A DNA stretch of 64,000 nt, from the NCBI RefSeq assembly GCF_009362785.1, contig NZ_WHNQ01000029.1, forward strand, positions 28,915-92,914, read 5' to 3'. The position numbers and the translations under genes were made by a program. Position 1 is the first letter of the stretch; the number at the start of each line of letters is the position of its first letter. The DNA is from Paraburkholderia atlantica (lineage in GTDB: Bacteria; Pseudomonadota; Gammaproteobacteria; Burkholderiales; Burkholderiaceae). The notes under the pieces are model-generated. The model made no database searches, was not told the origin of the DNA, and saw only the letters and a program-made list of their open reading frames with translations. Below are positions 1 to 8,766 of this stretch, one piece after another.

Positions 1-188
1 TGTGGCTGCCATATCTGATAGCTCACGACGGCGGACGTGACGGTAGCAGCCGGCACCGCATTGTGTGCCATGAATTTCCGGATCATATGCGCCTTGTACA
101 GGTTGAAACCGATCAGCGCGCCAAGCAGAACGCCCATGCAGATCAGCATGGTGATCATCCGTTTTGCTGTTGGTTTATTTGTCGTCAT
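1..188 (-). CDS. RND efflux periplasmic adaptor (partial, N-terminus only)
   Basis: An open frame starts with ATG at 188 and runs off the left edge of the window. Only about 62 residues are visible: a short basic N-terminus, one hydrophobic segment (ICMGVLLGALIGFNLYK) and then the start of a periplasmic part (NAVPAATVTSAVV). This is the usual beginning of HlyD/AcrA-type membrane fusion proteins of RND pumps. It lies 94 bases downstream of the outer-membrane factor gene in the same direction, so the two probably share an operon whose pump gene is outside the window. The assignment rests on topology, the short VPAATVTSAVV-like motif and context; the diagnostic domains are not present here. Confidence 0.7.
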   Translation of the reverse strand, partial: MTTNKPTAKRMITMLICMGVLLGALIGFNLYKAHMIRKFMAHNAVPAATVTSAVVSYQIWQP

Positions 189-282
189 CGTCGTGTCCTT
201 GCACGGCAAACTGATATGGAACAGATCCCTTTGGACGCGCAGCATTGGAAACCATGCGGGGCGCGGCAAGCAGAAAGAGGGT

Positions 283-1875
283 TCACTGCGGGTTGATATC
301 GGAGTCCGCCTGTCCTGTCTGGATCCTGGCCGCGTCGCTCCACCAGCCGCCACCCAGTGCTTCGAACAATGCGGCCGTGTCTGCGTAGCGTGCAGCGCGC
401 GCCTGGGTGAGATTGACGATGGTCTGCTGGTATTGACGCTGCGCATCGAGCAGAGCTAGATAACTGACACCGCCGGCACGAAACTGGCCACGCGTCAGCT
501 CGAGCGAGCTGCTGGCTGCACGCCACGCTTCGGTTTGCGCGGCGAGTGCGGCTGCATCGTGATCGAGTGCGCGGAGCGTATCCGCGACATCTTCGAATGC
601 AAGCAGTATCGTTTGCCTGTATTGCCCGTTGGCCTCATCGAAGGCGGCTTCCGCCGCGCGCTTTTTAGCGCTCAGTTGGCCTCCGTTAAAGATCGGCTGC
701 GTGAGCCCCGCGCCGATGTTCCAGATCATGTCCGCGTACTTCAGCATGCCCGCTGGCGTTAATGATTGCGGGCCGTAGTTTGCGGACAGCGTAAGCTGTG
801 GATACATGTTCGCGGTTGCGACGCCGACCTGGGCGCTCGCCTGACGCAGCAGGGCTTCCGCAGCCAGGATGTCCGGACGTTGACGGACGAGCGACGAAGG
901 GAGGGCGACGGGTAAGGTCTGCGGTAGGGTGAACATCGACAGCCTGAACTCGGGAACGCTGTTATCGCTAGGCGGTTTACCCGCGAGCACGGCAAGCTGA
1001 TGTCGCGCCCGATCGAGAGACTGCCGCAGTGGCGGCAGGGTAGCGCGCGTTTGTGCGAGCAACGTTTCCTGCGAGAGCACAGCCACGCGACCCACCCCGC
1101 CGAACTCAAGTTGCTTACGCAATACACCGAGCTGAGTCTCCTCATCCGCGGCGATACGCTCGGTCGCGTCAATCTGCTCGCGGAGGGAAGCTTCCCTGAC
1201 CGCAGCGGTGACGATGTTCGCTGACAGCGCCAGGTATGTGCCCTGTAGCTGCAAATTCTGGAAGTCGACCTGCGCGCCCAGCGCCTCGAGTTCGTGGCGT
1301 GCAGCCCCGAAGAGATCCAGGTTGTAGGAAACGTTCACTGATGCGTTGTACAGACTTAGTATTCTGTTCAGGCTGGGCTGGCCTAGCGTCGTGCCATTGA
1401 GCTTTTCGCGAGTAGCATTGAGCTTCACATCGATGGCGGGATATAGATCGATCCCTGTTTGCGCACGCAGATTTTCGCTCGCCTGGCGCAGCGCGGCGCT
1501 GGCTGCAGCGATATTCGGGCTATTTGAGAGGGCCTCGCGTATCAGCGCGTCGAGGGGCTCGCAACGGTAAAGGGTCCACCATTGTGCAGGCAGCTCGCCG
1601 CCAGCCTTGAACTGCTGCGCAAGACCCGTCGCACCGGGCGACGAAACCGTGTGTTCGGGTAGGGCCTTCGGTGTATAGCTGTCGGTCGCGGGCGGCGCGG
1701 GAGTGCGATATTCGGGGCCGACTGTGCAGCCGGAAAGTGAATAGACTAGTGAAAGCAAGACAGTGATCGATGCGGCACGGCCGAGAGGCCGATTTGCTGC
1801 CGGAAGCAACGCTGAGTCGCGCAACCGAGACCGCGATCGTCCGCGATAGCAATTGAGATTGCCGTAATCAATCAT
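283..1875 (-). CDS. nodT: NodT-family outer-membrane efflux lipoprotein
   Basis: A protein of about 530 residues with a lipoprotein signal (hydrophobic stretch ending LSGC, then TVGPEYRTPAPP), the typical start of NodT/OprM outer-membrane factors. It has the two repeated OEP halves with long helices; motifs such as RQRPDILAAEALLRQA and NMYPQLTLSANYG are characteristic. ATG 1875 is chosen because AAGGTAG sits about eight bases upstream; an upstream in-frame start has no such site. It follows the nodQ-like gene by about 220 bases in the same direction and precedes an RND adaptor. It probably forms the exit duct of a tripartite pump. A role in Nod factor or flavonoid efflux is suggested by position only; no nod box was seen directly before it. 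Confidence 0.85.
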   Translation of the reverse strand: MIDYGNLNCYRGRSRSRLRDSALLPAANRPLGRAASITVLLSLVYSLSGCTVGPEYRTPAPPATDSYTPKALPEHTVSSPGATGLAQQFKAGGELPAQWWTLYRCEPLDALIREALSNSPNIAAASAALRQASENLRAQTGIDLYPAIDVKLNATREKLNGTTLGQPSLNRILSLYNASVNVSYNLDLFGAARHELEALGAQVDFQNLQLQGTYLALSANIVTAAVREASLREQIDATERIAADEETQLGVLRKQLEFGGVGRVAVLSQETLLAQTRATLPPLRQSLDRARHQLAVLAGKPPSDNSVPEFRLSMFTLPQTLPVALPSSLVRQRPDILAAEALLRQASAQVGVATANMYPQLTLSANYGPQSLTPAGMLKYADMIWNIGAGLTQPIFNGGQLSAKKRAAEAAFDEANGQYRQTILLAFEDVADTLRALDHDAAALAAQTEAWRAASSSLELTRGQFRAGGVSYLALLDAQRQYQQTIVNLTQARAARYADTAALFEALGGGWWSDAARIQTGQADSDINPQ

Positions 1876-2092
1876 CTGTCTACCTTGGTCCGCGTGAGCG
1901 CAGTGCAATCAGATGGGTGGTTGAAGAAACTCACCTCCCTGGCACCGGGTTCGCTGGAAGGAGGGTATGCAACATGCGAGTGTCGACGTTTCGCCCGCTC
2001 CGACAATTGGCGTCGATCGAGCCGCTCGTCCGCCATGGACATCGGTTTATCGAGTCCAGTTTTGCGGCGTGCCCACACTCGTCTCGCTCCAA

Positions 2093-2689
2093 CTAGCGGC
2101 TATTGAGCCACTTCACCACAAGGTCCGCGCCTTCATCGATGGACTTCGAACATGTGTCGATGAATACGTCCGGGACCGTCGGCTGTTCATACGGCGAGTC
2201 GATGCCGGTGAAATGCTGTATGGCGCCAGTTCTCGCAAGCCGATACAGTCCCTTGGGATCGCGAGCTTCGGCTACGGCCAAACTAGCGTGAACGTGGATT
2301 TCGGCGAAACGGTGCCTACCCGCGGTAGATCTGGCGAGTTCCCGATCGCGACGGAACGGCGAAATGAGGCACACCAGCACTACGAGCCCCGCGTCAGCCA
2401 TCAATTTTGCAATTTCGGCCACGCGCCGCACGTTCTCGTGGCGATCCGCATCCGCAAAGCCGAGATCCTTGCATAGACCGAGCCTGATAGAGTCTCCATC
2501 GAGAATGTAGGTGAGTTGGCCGGACGCATGCAGTAGTGCCTCGACCTTGTCGGCAATCGCCGACTTTCCAGCTGCCGACAGCCCCGTGAACCACAGGATG
2601 GCGGGCGTTTGCCGGAGCAATCGTCCTCTCGACTCCGGCTGAATCCGGAAGCCATGCACATGAAGATCTGAAACGGAGGTCTTCTTCAT
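2093..2689 (-). CDS. nodQ: NodQ-like adenylylsulfate (APS) kinase, kinase domain only
   Basis: 198 residues. Walker A is WFTGLSAAGKS, and the later motifs RDPKGLYRLARTG and FTGIDSPYEQP are classic for APS kinase (CysC domain), which makes the sulfate donor PAPS from APS and ATP. In many rhizobia NodQ is a CysN-CysC fusion; here the sulfate adenylyltransferase GTPase half is absent and no nodP is next to it. The N-terminal stretch (HVHGFRIQPESRGRL) resembles the linker of bifunctional enzymes, so the gene may descend from the fusion. It sits last in the nod operon, about 180 bases after nodU, and would feed the NodH sulfotransferase. APS would have to come from housekeeping CysDN. The ribosome site is weak. 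Confidence 0.85.
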   Translation of the reverse strand: MKKTSVSDLHVHGFRIQPESRGRLLRQTPAILWFTGLSAAGKSAIADKVEALLHASGQLTYILDGDSIRLGLCKDLGFADADRHENVRRVAEIAKLMADAGLVVLVCLISPFRRDRELARSTAGRHRFAEIHVHASLAVAEARDPKGLYRLARTGAIQHFTGIDSPYEQPTVPDVFIDTCSKSIDEGADLVVKWLNSR

Positions 2690-2871
2690 ATTTGTCTACG
2701 ATAGGGGGGTGAAACCGCTGTTGGAAGCAAAGGCGTCCGCTCTGCATCGCAGGGTCGGAGCAGTGTGGTGGGGCATCGGTATGGCAATATAAAAAATCTT
2801 GACATTGAGGGATGCTGCCGCTGTCTGTGCAGTTCGTCCGTGAAAGAAAGTCCCTGACGCACTCATTCAAG

Positions 2872-4620
2872 TCACGCCCCGAGCGGTGCGCCTACGGCCC
2901 GCTCAAACTGGCCGCCAGAACCTGGTTCGTCGATTGACGATGGCAGGCCAGTGCTACATGCCTTGCTCAATAAAAGACCGTCGCACCATACATGTTCGAC
3001 ACCTCCCCACTCGCAGGCTGAAGCAGCGTCCGGAAAGAAGCCACGTCCATGATAGTTGGCACTGGTGTTACATAGCAAAGGAACGCCAGTGAGTCTTTCG
3101 TATTCAATCAGGAGTTGCGCCACGGGATGCGCGGAAGTTCTTGCAATGGTTTGCAACCGAGCCGATCCGTCGAGATGCACTACGGCGGGGATCCTCTCCC
3201 GCCATTCCTCGCGCGTCTGATGATCGAACAGCATGTAGGGGTCTGGAGTACCGGGACAAAAGACGGCAACCGCCCGATCTTCAAGACATATTGGTGCTAC
3301 CGGACGAAAATGCTCCCGATGCTTCACCGCGTTGAGGAAGTCCTTCATCGCAGGGGACGTCGCAGCAGCGAGAATGCTTCGGGCACCCAACGCTCGGGGT
3401 CCCAGCTCTGCCCTGCCGGCTAGGAAGACGACGGGTTTATTTTCAGCGAGTACGCCGGCGAGTTGTGCAATGGAGCAAGGGGACGTTGTCCATCCGGGCG
3501 GCACGTCACCAGTTTTCACTGCTGGCCCGCTATAGATCGACCATTCCAACGGCAGGAAGCCTTTGTTCGCTGCCATCGAGCAGCAAGCGGCGCCAATCGC
3601 AGACCCACTATCGTTCGGAAAAGGCGGAATCCAGATTGCGTCAAAAAGACGACTCTCACGTAGTGCGCTGTTCCATTTGATGTTAAGACCGCATCCGCCA
3701 GAGATGCACAAGTTCCGCGGCTCGAAAATCGGATGGCGTGAGAGCGCTGCCTCCATTCCTTGAACCAGAAGACGCTCGAGGAATACGTGAAAGGATGCAA
3801 GTATGTCTTCTTCAGGCTTGGCCTCCAATTGTGGAACGCATTCTTGGAAAAAGTCGCGTGTAGCTGCGAGAGATTTTTCTGGTATGCGGACATTCTCGCG
3901 GTATTCTTGCGCAAGTTCGGTGTCGCCGGCAAAGCGTTGCTCATAAAGATCCCGAAAGACTGCAATGATGCCTTCGTCGACCGACCCGAGCGCGATGTAT
4001 GCCATAAGCTTGCCTGCCACGCCCAGGTCCCAGTCAGCGCCGCTCGCCTTCTTATAGGGCCCGAAATGATGTCCAGCCGCCGCGTACATTTGGCCGATAA
4101 CTGGGAACAGGCAATTGACGAGGCGTGCTTCGTCCGGTCGCACATAGTACAGTCTTGGGACCATGCCGCCATCCCAGACTAGGCAGTATGCAGGCTCCCC
4201 GCTTATCGCGAACGGACTGGTGCAGTACGCGGACGCGACATGGCCCGAAACATGAGGGTAGCTCTGATACGAATACGATTGTTCGCCGATTAACAGGCCG
4301 GTGCGTTCGAGCGGATGGAGGAGATCGTCGGCTCTGCGTTCGATATAGGGAGCACCTTTCAAGATCACAGGCGTACGGCCGCTGAGAGTGCGAAATTCCG
4401 ACTCTATCTCGCCGTCCCAGCCATCAATTACAAACTGATCGATGTCATCGACAAGCAGCCCGTGTTCGCTCAGCACTGTTGCAACTACGTCGAGATTCCC
4501 GATTTCCTGATATCGCGGGTTATTGTCCCGCTTCTCCTGTTCGATGCAAAAAAGGAGCTTTCCATCCTCCACAACAGCGATGGCTCCATCGTGTGTCAGT
4601 TTGATGCCGCAGATGCGCAT
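2872..4620 (-). CDS. nodU: NodU carbamoyltransferase
   Basis: 582 residues from ATG 4620, which has GGGAG a few bases upstream; a longer frame begins further up inside nodS and is not needed. The start (MRICGIKLTHDGAIAVVEDG) and the motifs GGCGLNIKWNS and AELGPRALGARSIL are hallmarks of the NodU/CmcH family, with the N-terminal Kae1-like fold and the C-terminal YrdC-like half. It transfers carbamoyl from carbamoyl phosphate to the 6-O position of the non-reducing glucosamine of the Nod factor, in the cytoplasm. It begins 13 bases after nodS, so it is in the same operon. Confidence 0.95.
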   Translation of the reverse strand: MRICGIKLTHDGAIAVVEDGKLLFCIEQEKRDNNPRYQEIGNLDVVATVLSEHGLLVDDIDQFVIDGWDGEIESEFRTLSGRTPVILKGAPYIERRADDLLHPLERTGLLIGEQSYSYQSYPHVSGHVASAYCTSPFAISGEPAYCLVWDGGMVPRLYYVRPDEARLVNCLFPVIGQMYAAAGHHFGPYKKASGADWDLGVAGKLMAYIALGSVDEGIIAVFRDLYEQRFAGDTELAQEYRENVRIPEKSLAATRDFFQECVPQLEAKPEEDILASFHVFLERLLVQGMEAALSRHPIFEPRNLCISGGCGLNIKWNSALRESRLFDAIWIPPFPNDSGSAIGAACCSMAANKGFLPLEWSIYSGPAVKTGDVPPGWTTSPCSIAQLAGVLAENKPVVFLAGRAELGPRALGARSILAAATSPAMKDFLNAVKHREHFRPVAPICLEDRAVAVFCPGTPDPYMLFDHQTREEWRERIPAVVHLDGSARLQTIARTSAHPVAQLLIEYERLTGVPLLCNTSANYHGRGFFPDAASACEWGGVEHVWCDGLLLSKACSTGLPSSIDEPGSGGQFERAVGAPLGA

Positions 4621-4633
4621 AGTATCTCCCGCT

Positions 4634-5353
4634 CTAACGGAGGCAATTCGGTTGATTTGGAAAATCCATCGGGCTCCGGAAGCGCGCGAGCATGCAATCC
4701 TCATTGGACGACCGCCCGATGCACTGCACGCGCTCGACCTCGGTCAGCTCTTCCCGTAGCATTTCGAGCACCGTTTCCGCCCCGGCGATGTGGCCCCACC
4801 GCCGGCAATTGGCGTCAACAGCCGATCCGAATACCAACTGCCCGTTGGGCGCAAGCATGCGCGCCAAGCTCTGCACAGTGGCCCGTACCTCGGCGATGCT
4901 TCCGAGGTAATAAAGAACCTCCGCGACAACGATCAGATCGAACTTTTCCGGAGCCGAAAAGCGCTGGATGTCTGATACGATCCAAGTGATATTGGCCGGT
5001 TCCATTAGCCGTGCGCGTGTTCGCGCGATCGCTTCTGGAACTACATCGATGACGGTGAGCCGTCGACAGTGAGGCGCCAGCTTTTCCGTGAACGCCCCGC
5101 CCGCACATCCGACTTCAAGTGCATCTGTGACGATGCCCTTGGCAAGTGACAATCGAAGCATTTGCCTGTGGCGCTCGAATTCGAACGGGTTACTGTCCAG
5201 CCGCCACGGATCGTTGGAGTTCAATTCCCGAAGCAGCAAGTCGAAGTTCGCTACATGTGTCAAGTTCACATACCTCGATAGCGGTTTACTATAAGGACAA
5301 TTGCATGGGGGCGTCGGCTCCACCGCCTTCTGTGGTGAAGCGCCAGCCTTCAT
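4634..5353 (-). CDS. nodS: NodS N-methyltransferase
   Basis: A SAM-dependent methyltransferase that methylates the free amino group of the deacetylated, non-reducing glucosamine of the Nod factor. Family-typical sequence includes NDPWRLDSNPFEFERHRQML and motif I DALEVGCAGGAFTEKLAP. ATG 5353 is chosen because it overlaps the nodA stop as ATGA, a standard coupling arrangement; a longer in-frame start exists inside nodA. The protein is about 239 residues, slightly long for NodS because of about 35 extra N-terminal residues. Confidence 0.93.
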   Translation of the reverse strand: MKAGASPQKAVEPTPPCNCPYSKPLSRYVNLTHVANFDLLLRELNSNDPWRLDSNPFEFERHRQMLRLSLAKGIVTDALEVGCAGGAFTEKLAPHCRRLTVIDVVPEAIARTRARLMEPANITWIVSDIQRFSAPEKFDLIVVAEVLYYLGSIAEVRATVQSLARMLAPNGQLVFGSAVDANCRRWGHIAGAETVLEMLREELTEVERVQCIGRSSNEDCMLARFRSPMDFPNQPNCLR

Positions 5354-5940
5354 AGCTCCGGACCATTGCGCTCGATTGCACTCCCCTCCGGCCACTGGCT
5401 CATCGAGCTACCAATCGGCATGATTACCGCAAGGACGTCTTCAGTGCGTGTCGGGGGCAAATCTAGACGAACGTCGGCCAGAGTTGACCGCACCCGCACG
5501 CCCGAGACGACCGTTCCCAATCCATGCCGACACAACCTCGCGATATGGTTCTTCAACTCATGGCGCACCGTGCCGAATGCGAAAGGAACCCGAAGGCCCT
5601 GCAGTGCCGGATACATCGCGCGGATCGAATGGCTGATGCCGAGTCCTTCGAGATCCGGACGAACTCCGTAAAGTCCCAGTTCGGCTACAAGAACATCGAC
5701 CGTGCCAACCTTGATGAACCGGCGCAGCGAGCCCATGTGAGCCGCCACCCCTTGCGAATCGTAGGCAATCGCACGGAGTTCGGGCCGCGCACCAGCCCAA
5801 CTCCGGCTGCCCTCGAAAGGTTTCGCGTTAAAAGATCCAGTTGGTCCATACGTTGCCCGAAAGAACTCGGACAATTCTATGTGGTCCGAGAGCCCTAGCT
5901 CATTTTCCCAACACAGTCTCCATTGCACAGTTGAGGCCAT
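5350..5940 (-). CDS. nodA: NodA N-acyltransferase
   Basis: 196 residues, the usual length. NodA transfers a fatty acyl chain from acyl carrier protein to the amino group freed by NodB. Family signatures are MASTVQWRLCWENELGLSDH at the N-terminus, RRFIKVGTVDVLVAELGLYG in the middle and FGTVRHELKNHIAR near the C-terminus. AAGGTGAC lies about seven bases before ATG 5940. The gene overlaps nodS by four bases and follows nodH after a 222-base gap in which no second nod box was recognised. Confidence 0.97.
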   Translation of the reverse strand: MASTVQWRLCWENELGLSDHIELSEFFRATYGPTGSFNAKPFEGSRSWAGARPELRAIAYDSQGVAAHMGSLRRFIKVGTVDVLVAELGLYGVRPDLEGLGISHSIRAMYPALQGLRVPFAFGTVRHELKNHIARLCRHGLGTVVSGVRVRSTLADVRLDLPPTRTEDVLAVIMPIGSSMSQWPEGSAIERNGPEL

Positions 5941-6162
5941 TTGAAGTCACCTTATAACAATATGTTCATACGCCATTCGCTGAACACAGAACCGGAACAG
6001 TGGGCCATACACATCGGGGTTCATCTGCTGTTCGGAACGCAAGAATTAGTTTAGCTAGGCTGCGGACCGCTAAACCCGAGTTTGCGAGTCGATAAAGCCA
6101 ATGCTCTTCAAAAGCTAGACAATTGAAAGCTATCGGGGAAATCTTGATGTTTGGCGGGCCGA

Positions 6163-6924
6163 TCAGCCCCCTTGAGCTTCGAAAAAGCTATCGTATCGAC
6201 TGCCCTCGAAGTGACGCCTCAACTCTTCGAAGTTAAGTACCGTCTGCCGCAGCGATCGAACTTCCTGACGTCTAAGAGATGTGTTTTCAGAGCAAGGGTG
6301 ATTCGAGATGCCGAGAAAGGCTGAGACCGCCTTCAGACTTGAGGCCGGATCGTCCCGAAGAGTTTCATAGTCGATAGTGAGCACGCTCGACGGTGAAAAC
6401 GAGCTCAGAATTAAGTGGTGGAAATCGTCCGCGGCTTTAAAGTAAGCCTCACAGTCTTCGATTTTCAACATGACTTGCGGAGGCGGACGTGAGTCGTCGT
6501 TGTCCGGACCGTATTTTAGCCACTGACCGCTTTGTCTTGCTTGCACCAAAGAACGAAACGATTCCAACGTGTTTCGTCGAATCACGAGCAGTACCTTCAA
6601 ACGTGGCCACGCGGCCAGCGTCTCGAAAAACCCGGGACGTTCGTTAAACTGAGGCTGGTTGATCTTGCAACCGACGTGTGTCAAATGGGGATTCCCGGTC
6701 ATGGTCGGATGGTGCAGATAGGCTAGCTCGAGCAGTTCGCGATCGCTACGCAAAAGCCGGGCGCGATCGGGCCAGATTGGGTCATACGGATTGAGCAACT
6801 CACCATTGCTTGACACGTTCGGATGCGCATTCAGCAATTCTTCCAAGTAGTGAGTGCCGGTCCTCGGCATCCCCACGATCGCAAATGGCTCAGTTGTCTG
6901 CATGGGGTATGTCATGGCGTTCAT
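6163..6924 (-). CDS. nodH: NodH sulfotransferase
   Basis: 253 residues. The PAPS-binding loop FAIVGMPRTGTHYLEELL and the later ERPGFFETL, RLKVLLVIRRNTLES and LTIDYETLRDDP segments are typical of NodH/Stf0-like sulfotransferases, which sulfate the reducing-end 6-O of Nod factors. It lies between nodJ and nodA in the same direction. The APS kinase at the end of the operon would make its donor. ATG 6924 is used; ATG 6915 is an alternative, and neither has a strong ribosome site. Confidence 0.93.
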   Translation of the reverse strand: MNAMTYPMQTTEPFAIVGMPRTGTHYLEELLNAHPNVSSNGELLNPYDPIWPDRARLLRSDRELLELAYLHHPTMTGNPHLTHVGCKINQPQFNERPGFFETLAAWPRLKVLLVIRRNTLESFRSLVQARQSGQWLKYGPDNDDSRPPPQVMLKIEDCEAYFKAADDFHHLILSSFSPSSVLTIDYETLRDDPASSLKAVSAFLGISNHPCSENTSLRRQEVRSLRQTVLNFEELRRHFEGSRYDSFFEAQGG

Positions 6925-7005
6925 CTAACGGGTTGAAAGAGGGTGTGAGTGCTGCGCAGATGGTCCGTTGCGAAGCTCGTGGGCTCGGATTGATTGCCAA
7001 AATCG

Positions 7006-7794
7006 TCACGACATTAGGCGGCGGCGAAGTAGAACCGCCGATAAAAAGAACGGCAGTACTGCGTAGACGCAAAGCGCAGCCACGTGAAGGCTGATACTAG
7101 CGACAGGCCGTGCCAGCATCGCTGGGCGGATCAGCTCAACGGAATGTGTCAGCGGAAGGAATCTCGCAATTTGCCGAAGAGCACCGGGGAGATGACCGAT
7201 CGGGAAGACGACGCCGCTCAGGAACAACATGGGCGTCAGAACAAGGGTTTGGTAAAAAATGAAATAGTCGTAACTGGGCGCGATGGCGACGAGCACCATA
7301 GCCAGACTCGCGAAGGCGAGTCCAGTGAGAACGACGACGGGCATGACATAGATGATACTCGGCAGCGCCGCATAGCCTAGGACCGCAGCAACCACCATCA
7401 CCGCAGCGCCGGCAAGAAGGGCTTTTGTGGCCGCCCATGAAAGTTCACCTAGAACGACGTCGCCAATCGTGAGTTGAGTGCATAACACCGCTTCCCACAT
7501 GCGCTGAGTATGCATTCGCGAGAAGGCCGCATAAATCGTCTCAAAGGTGGCAGAAGTCATTGCACTCGTCGCAACCATTCCAGCGGCCAAGAAGGCGATG
7601 TATGACGTGCCGTCGACGCGGCCTATCATTATTCCCACACCTAGGCCAAGACCAAACAGGTACATCATCGGATCCGCAAGGTTCCCGAGGAGCGACACAA
7701 GCGCAGATTTCCTCCATGCAAGGTAGTTGCGGTGCCATACCGTGTGCCAGTTCAGCGCGTTGCCGGGCAGAGTTATCATGAATACCTCACGCAT
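7006..7794 (-). CDS. nodJ: NodJ ABC-2 type permease for Nod factor export
   Basis: An inner-membrane protein of about 262 residues with six predicted hydrophobic segments and NodJ signatures (RNYLAWRKSALVSLLGNLAD, then PMMYLFGLGLG, and LTPMLFLSGVVFP). It forms the channel of the NodIJ exporter. ATG 7794 is preferred because AAGGA is six bases upstream; GTG 7797 would place that site too close. It directly follows the nodI stop, so translation is coupled. Confidence 0.95.
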   Translation of the reverse strand: MREVFMITLPGNALNWHTVWHRNYLAWRKSALVSLLGNLADPMMYLFGLGLGVGIMIGRVDGTSYIAFLAAGMVATSAMTSATFETIYAAFSRMHTQRMWEAVLCTQLTIGDVVLGELSWAATKALLAGAAVMVVAAVLGYAALPSIIYVMPVVVLTGLAFASLAMVLVAIAPSYDYFIFYQTLVLTPMLFLSGVVFPIGHLPGALRQIARFLPLTHSVELIRPAMLARPVASISLHVAALCVYAVLPFFLSAVLLRRRLMS

Positions 7795-7796
7795 CA

Positions 7797-8717
7797 CTAA
7801 TCCTTCATTTCGCGGCCGGTTAGCCGCAAAAACACGTCTTCCAGGTTGGCGGGGCGTTGGAGAATGCGCAGACCCGGATGCCCCCGCAACTGCAAACGCA
7901 CCTGCTCAGGATCAGCGGCATAGCAAAACAATGCTTCGCCGCTCACTTCGGTTCGCTGTGTGTAGGGCTCGAGTAACGGCCGCAGTTCATGTGAATTGCC
8001 GCCATATATCTCAATCACTTGGCTCCCAATCTGCTCTTCGATCAGCGCACTAGGAGTACCTTCGGCAATGCTGCGCCCTTCGTCAATCACACAGAGACGG
8101 TTGCACAGTCGCTCCGCTTCTTCCATGAAATGAGTGGTGAGAAGAATTGTTTTGCCGCGCGCGAGTAGCAAGCGCAGGCGTTCCCAGATGAGGTGGCGCG
8201 CATGCGGATCAAGGCCCGTCGCGGGCTCGTCCATTACAAGTAGTTGGGGGTCGTTGATGAGCGCGCGAGCGAGCGTCAGACGCCGTTTCATGCCGCCTGA
8301 TAATTCGATAACGCGCGCATCAGCCTTGCTTTCCAGGCGCGCGAATTCGAGCAAAGAGGGAATCACAACCGAGATCTCACCTGCGCTCATGCCAAAGTAG
8401 CTCCCGAATATCTCTAGGTTCTCACGCACTGTGAACCCGGGTTCAAGATTATCGAATTGCGGAACGACGCCAATTCGTGCACGTGCCCGTCGCGCGCGTC
8501 CAGGCACAGGCTCTCCGAGGACTGTGATCGTACCCGCGTCAGGTAGCGCCATCCCGAGGACCATCCGCGCGGTCGTGCTCTTGCCTGCGCCGTTAGGCCC
8601 CAAAAGGCCGAAACACTCGCCCGGCTCTACGTGGAAGGACAGTCCATTGACAGCGAGCTTCCCGCCGTAGGACTTGTTGACACCTGTAAACGTGATTGCT
8701 GCAGTTGGCATTGACAT
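7797..8717 (-). CDS. nodI: NodI ABC transporter ATPase
   Basis: About 306 residues from ATG 8717, matching the normal NodI length. Walker A is GLLGPNGAGKST, the signature is ELSGGMKRRLTLARAL and Walker B is LLVMDEPATGLDPHARHL, followed by the switch histidine in LLTTHFMEEAERLCNR. It powers NodJ for lipochitooligosaccharide export. An upstream in-frame ATG at 8789 would add 24 residues and overlap nodC by 23 bases; it cannot be excluded, but the added stretch is not NodI-like. Confidence 0.93.
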   Translation of the reverse strand: MSMPTAAITFTGVNKSYGGKLAVNGLSFHVEPGECFGLLGPNGAGKSTTARMVLGMALPDAGTITVLGEPVPGRARRARARIGVVPQFDNLEPGFTVRENLEIFGSYFGMSAGEISVVIPSLLEFARLESKADARVIELSGGMKRRLTLARALINDPQLLVMDEPATGLDPHARHLIWERLRLLLARGKTILLTTHFMEEAERLCNRLCVIDEGRSIAEGTPSALIEEQIGSQVIEIYGGNSHELRPLLEPYTQRTEVSGEALFCYAADPEQVRLQLRGHPGLRILQRPANLEDVFLRLTGREMKD

Positions 8718-8766
8718 GGAAATCCAAATGGTTGTTCTCTTCAGGAAGATCTCGTGACGAACACGA

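Noticed and set aside
2394..2870. 158-residue minus-strand frame overlapping nodQ
   Set aside because: Shadow of the APS kinase gene in another frame.
5941..6162. Second nod box between nodA and nodH
   Set aside because: No AAACAATCGAT-like core or ATC-N9-GAT pairs in the 222-base gap.
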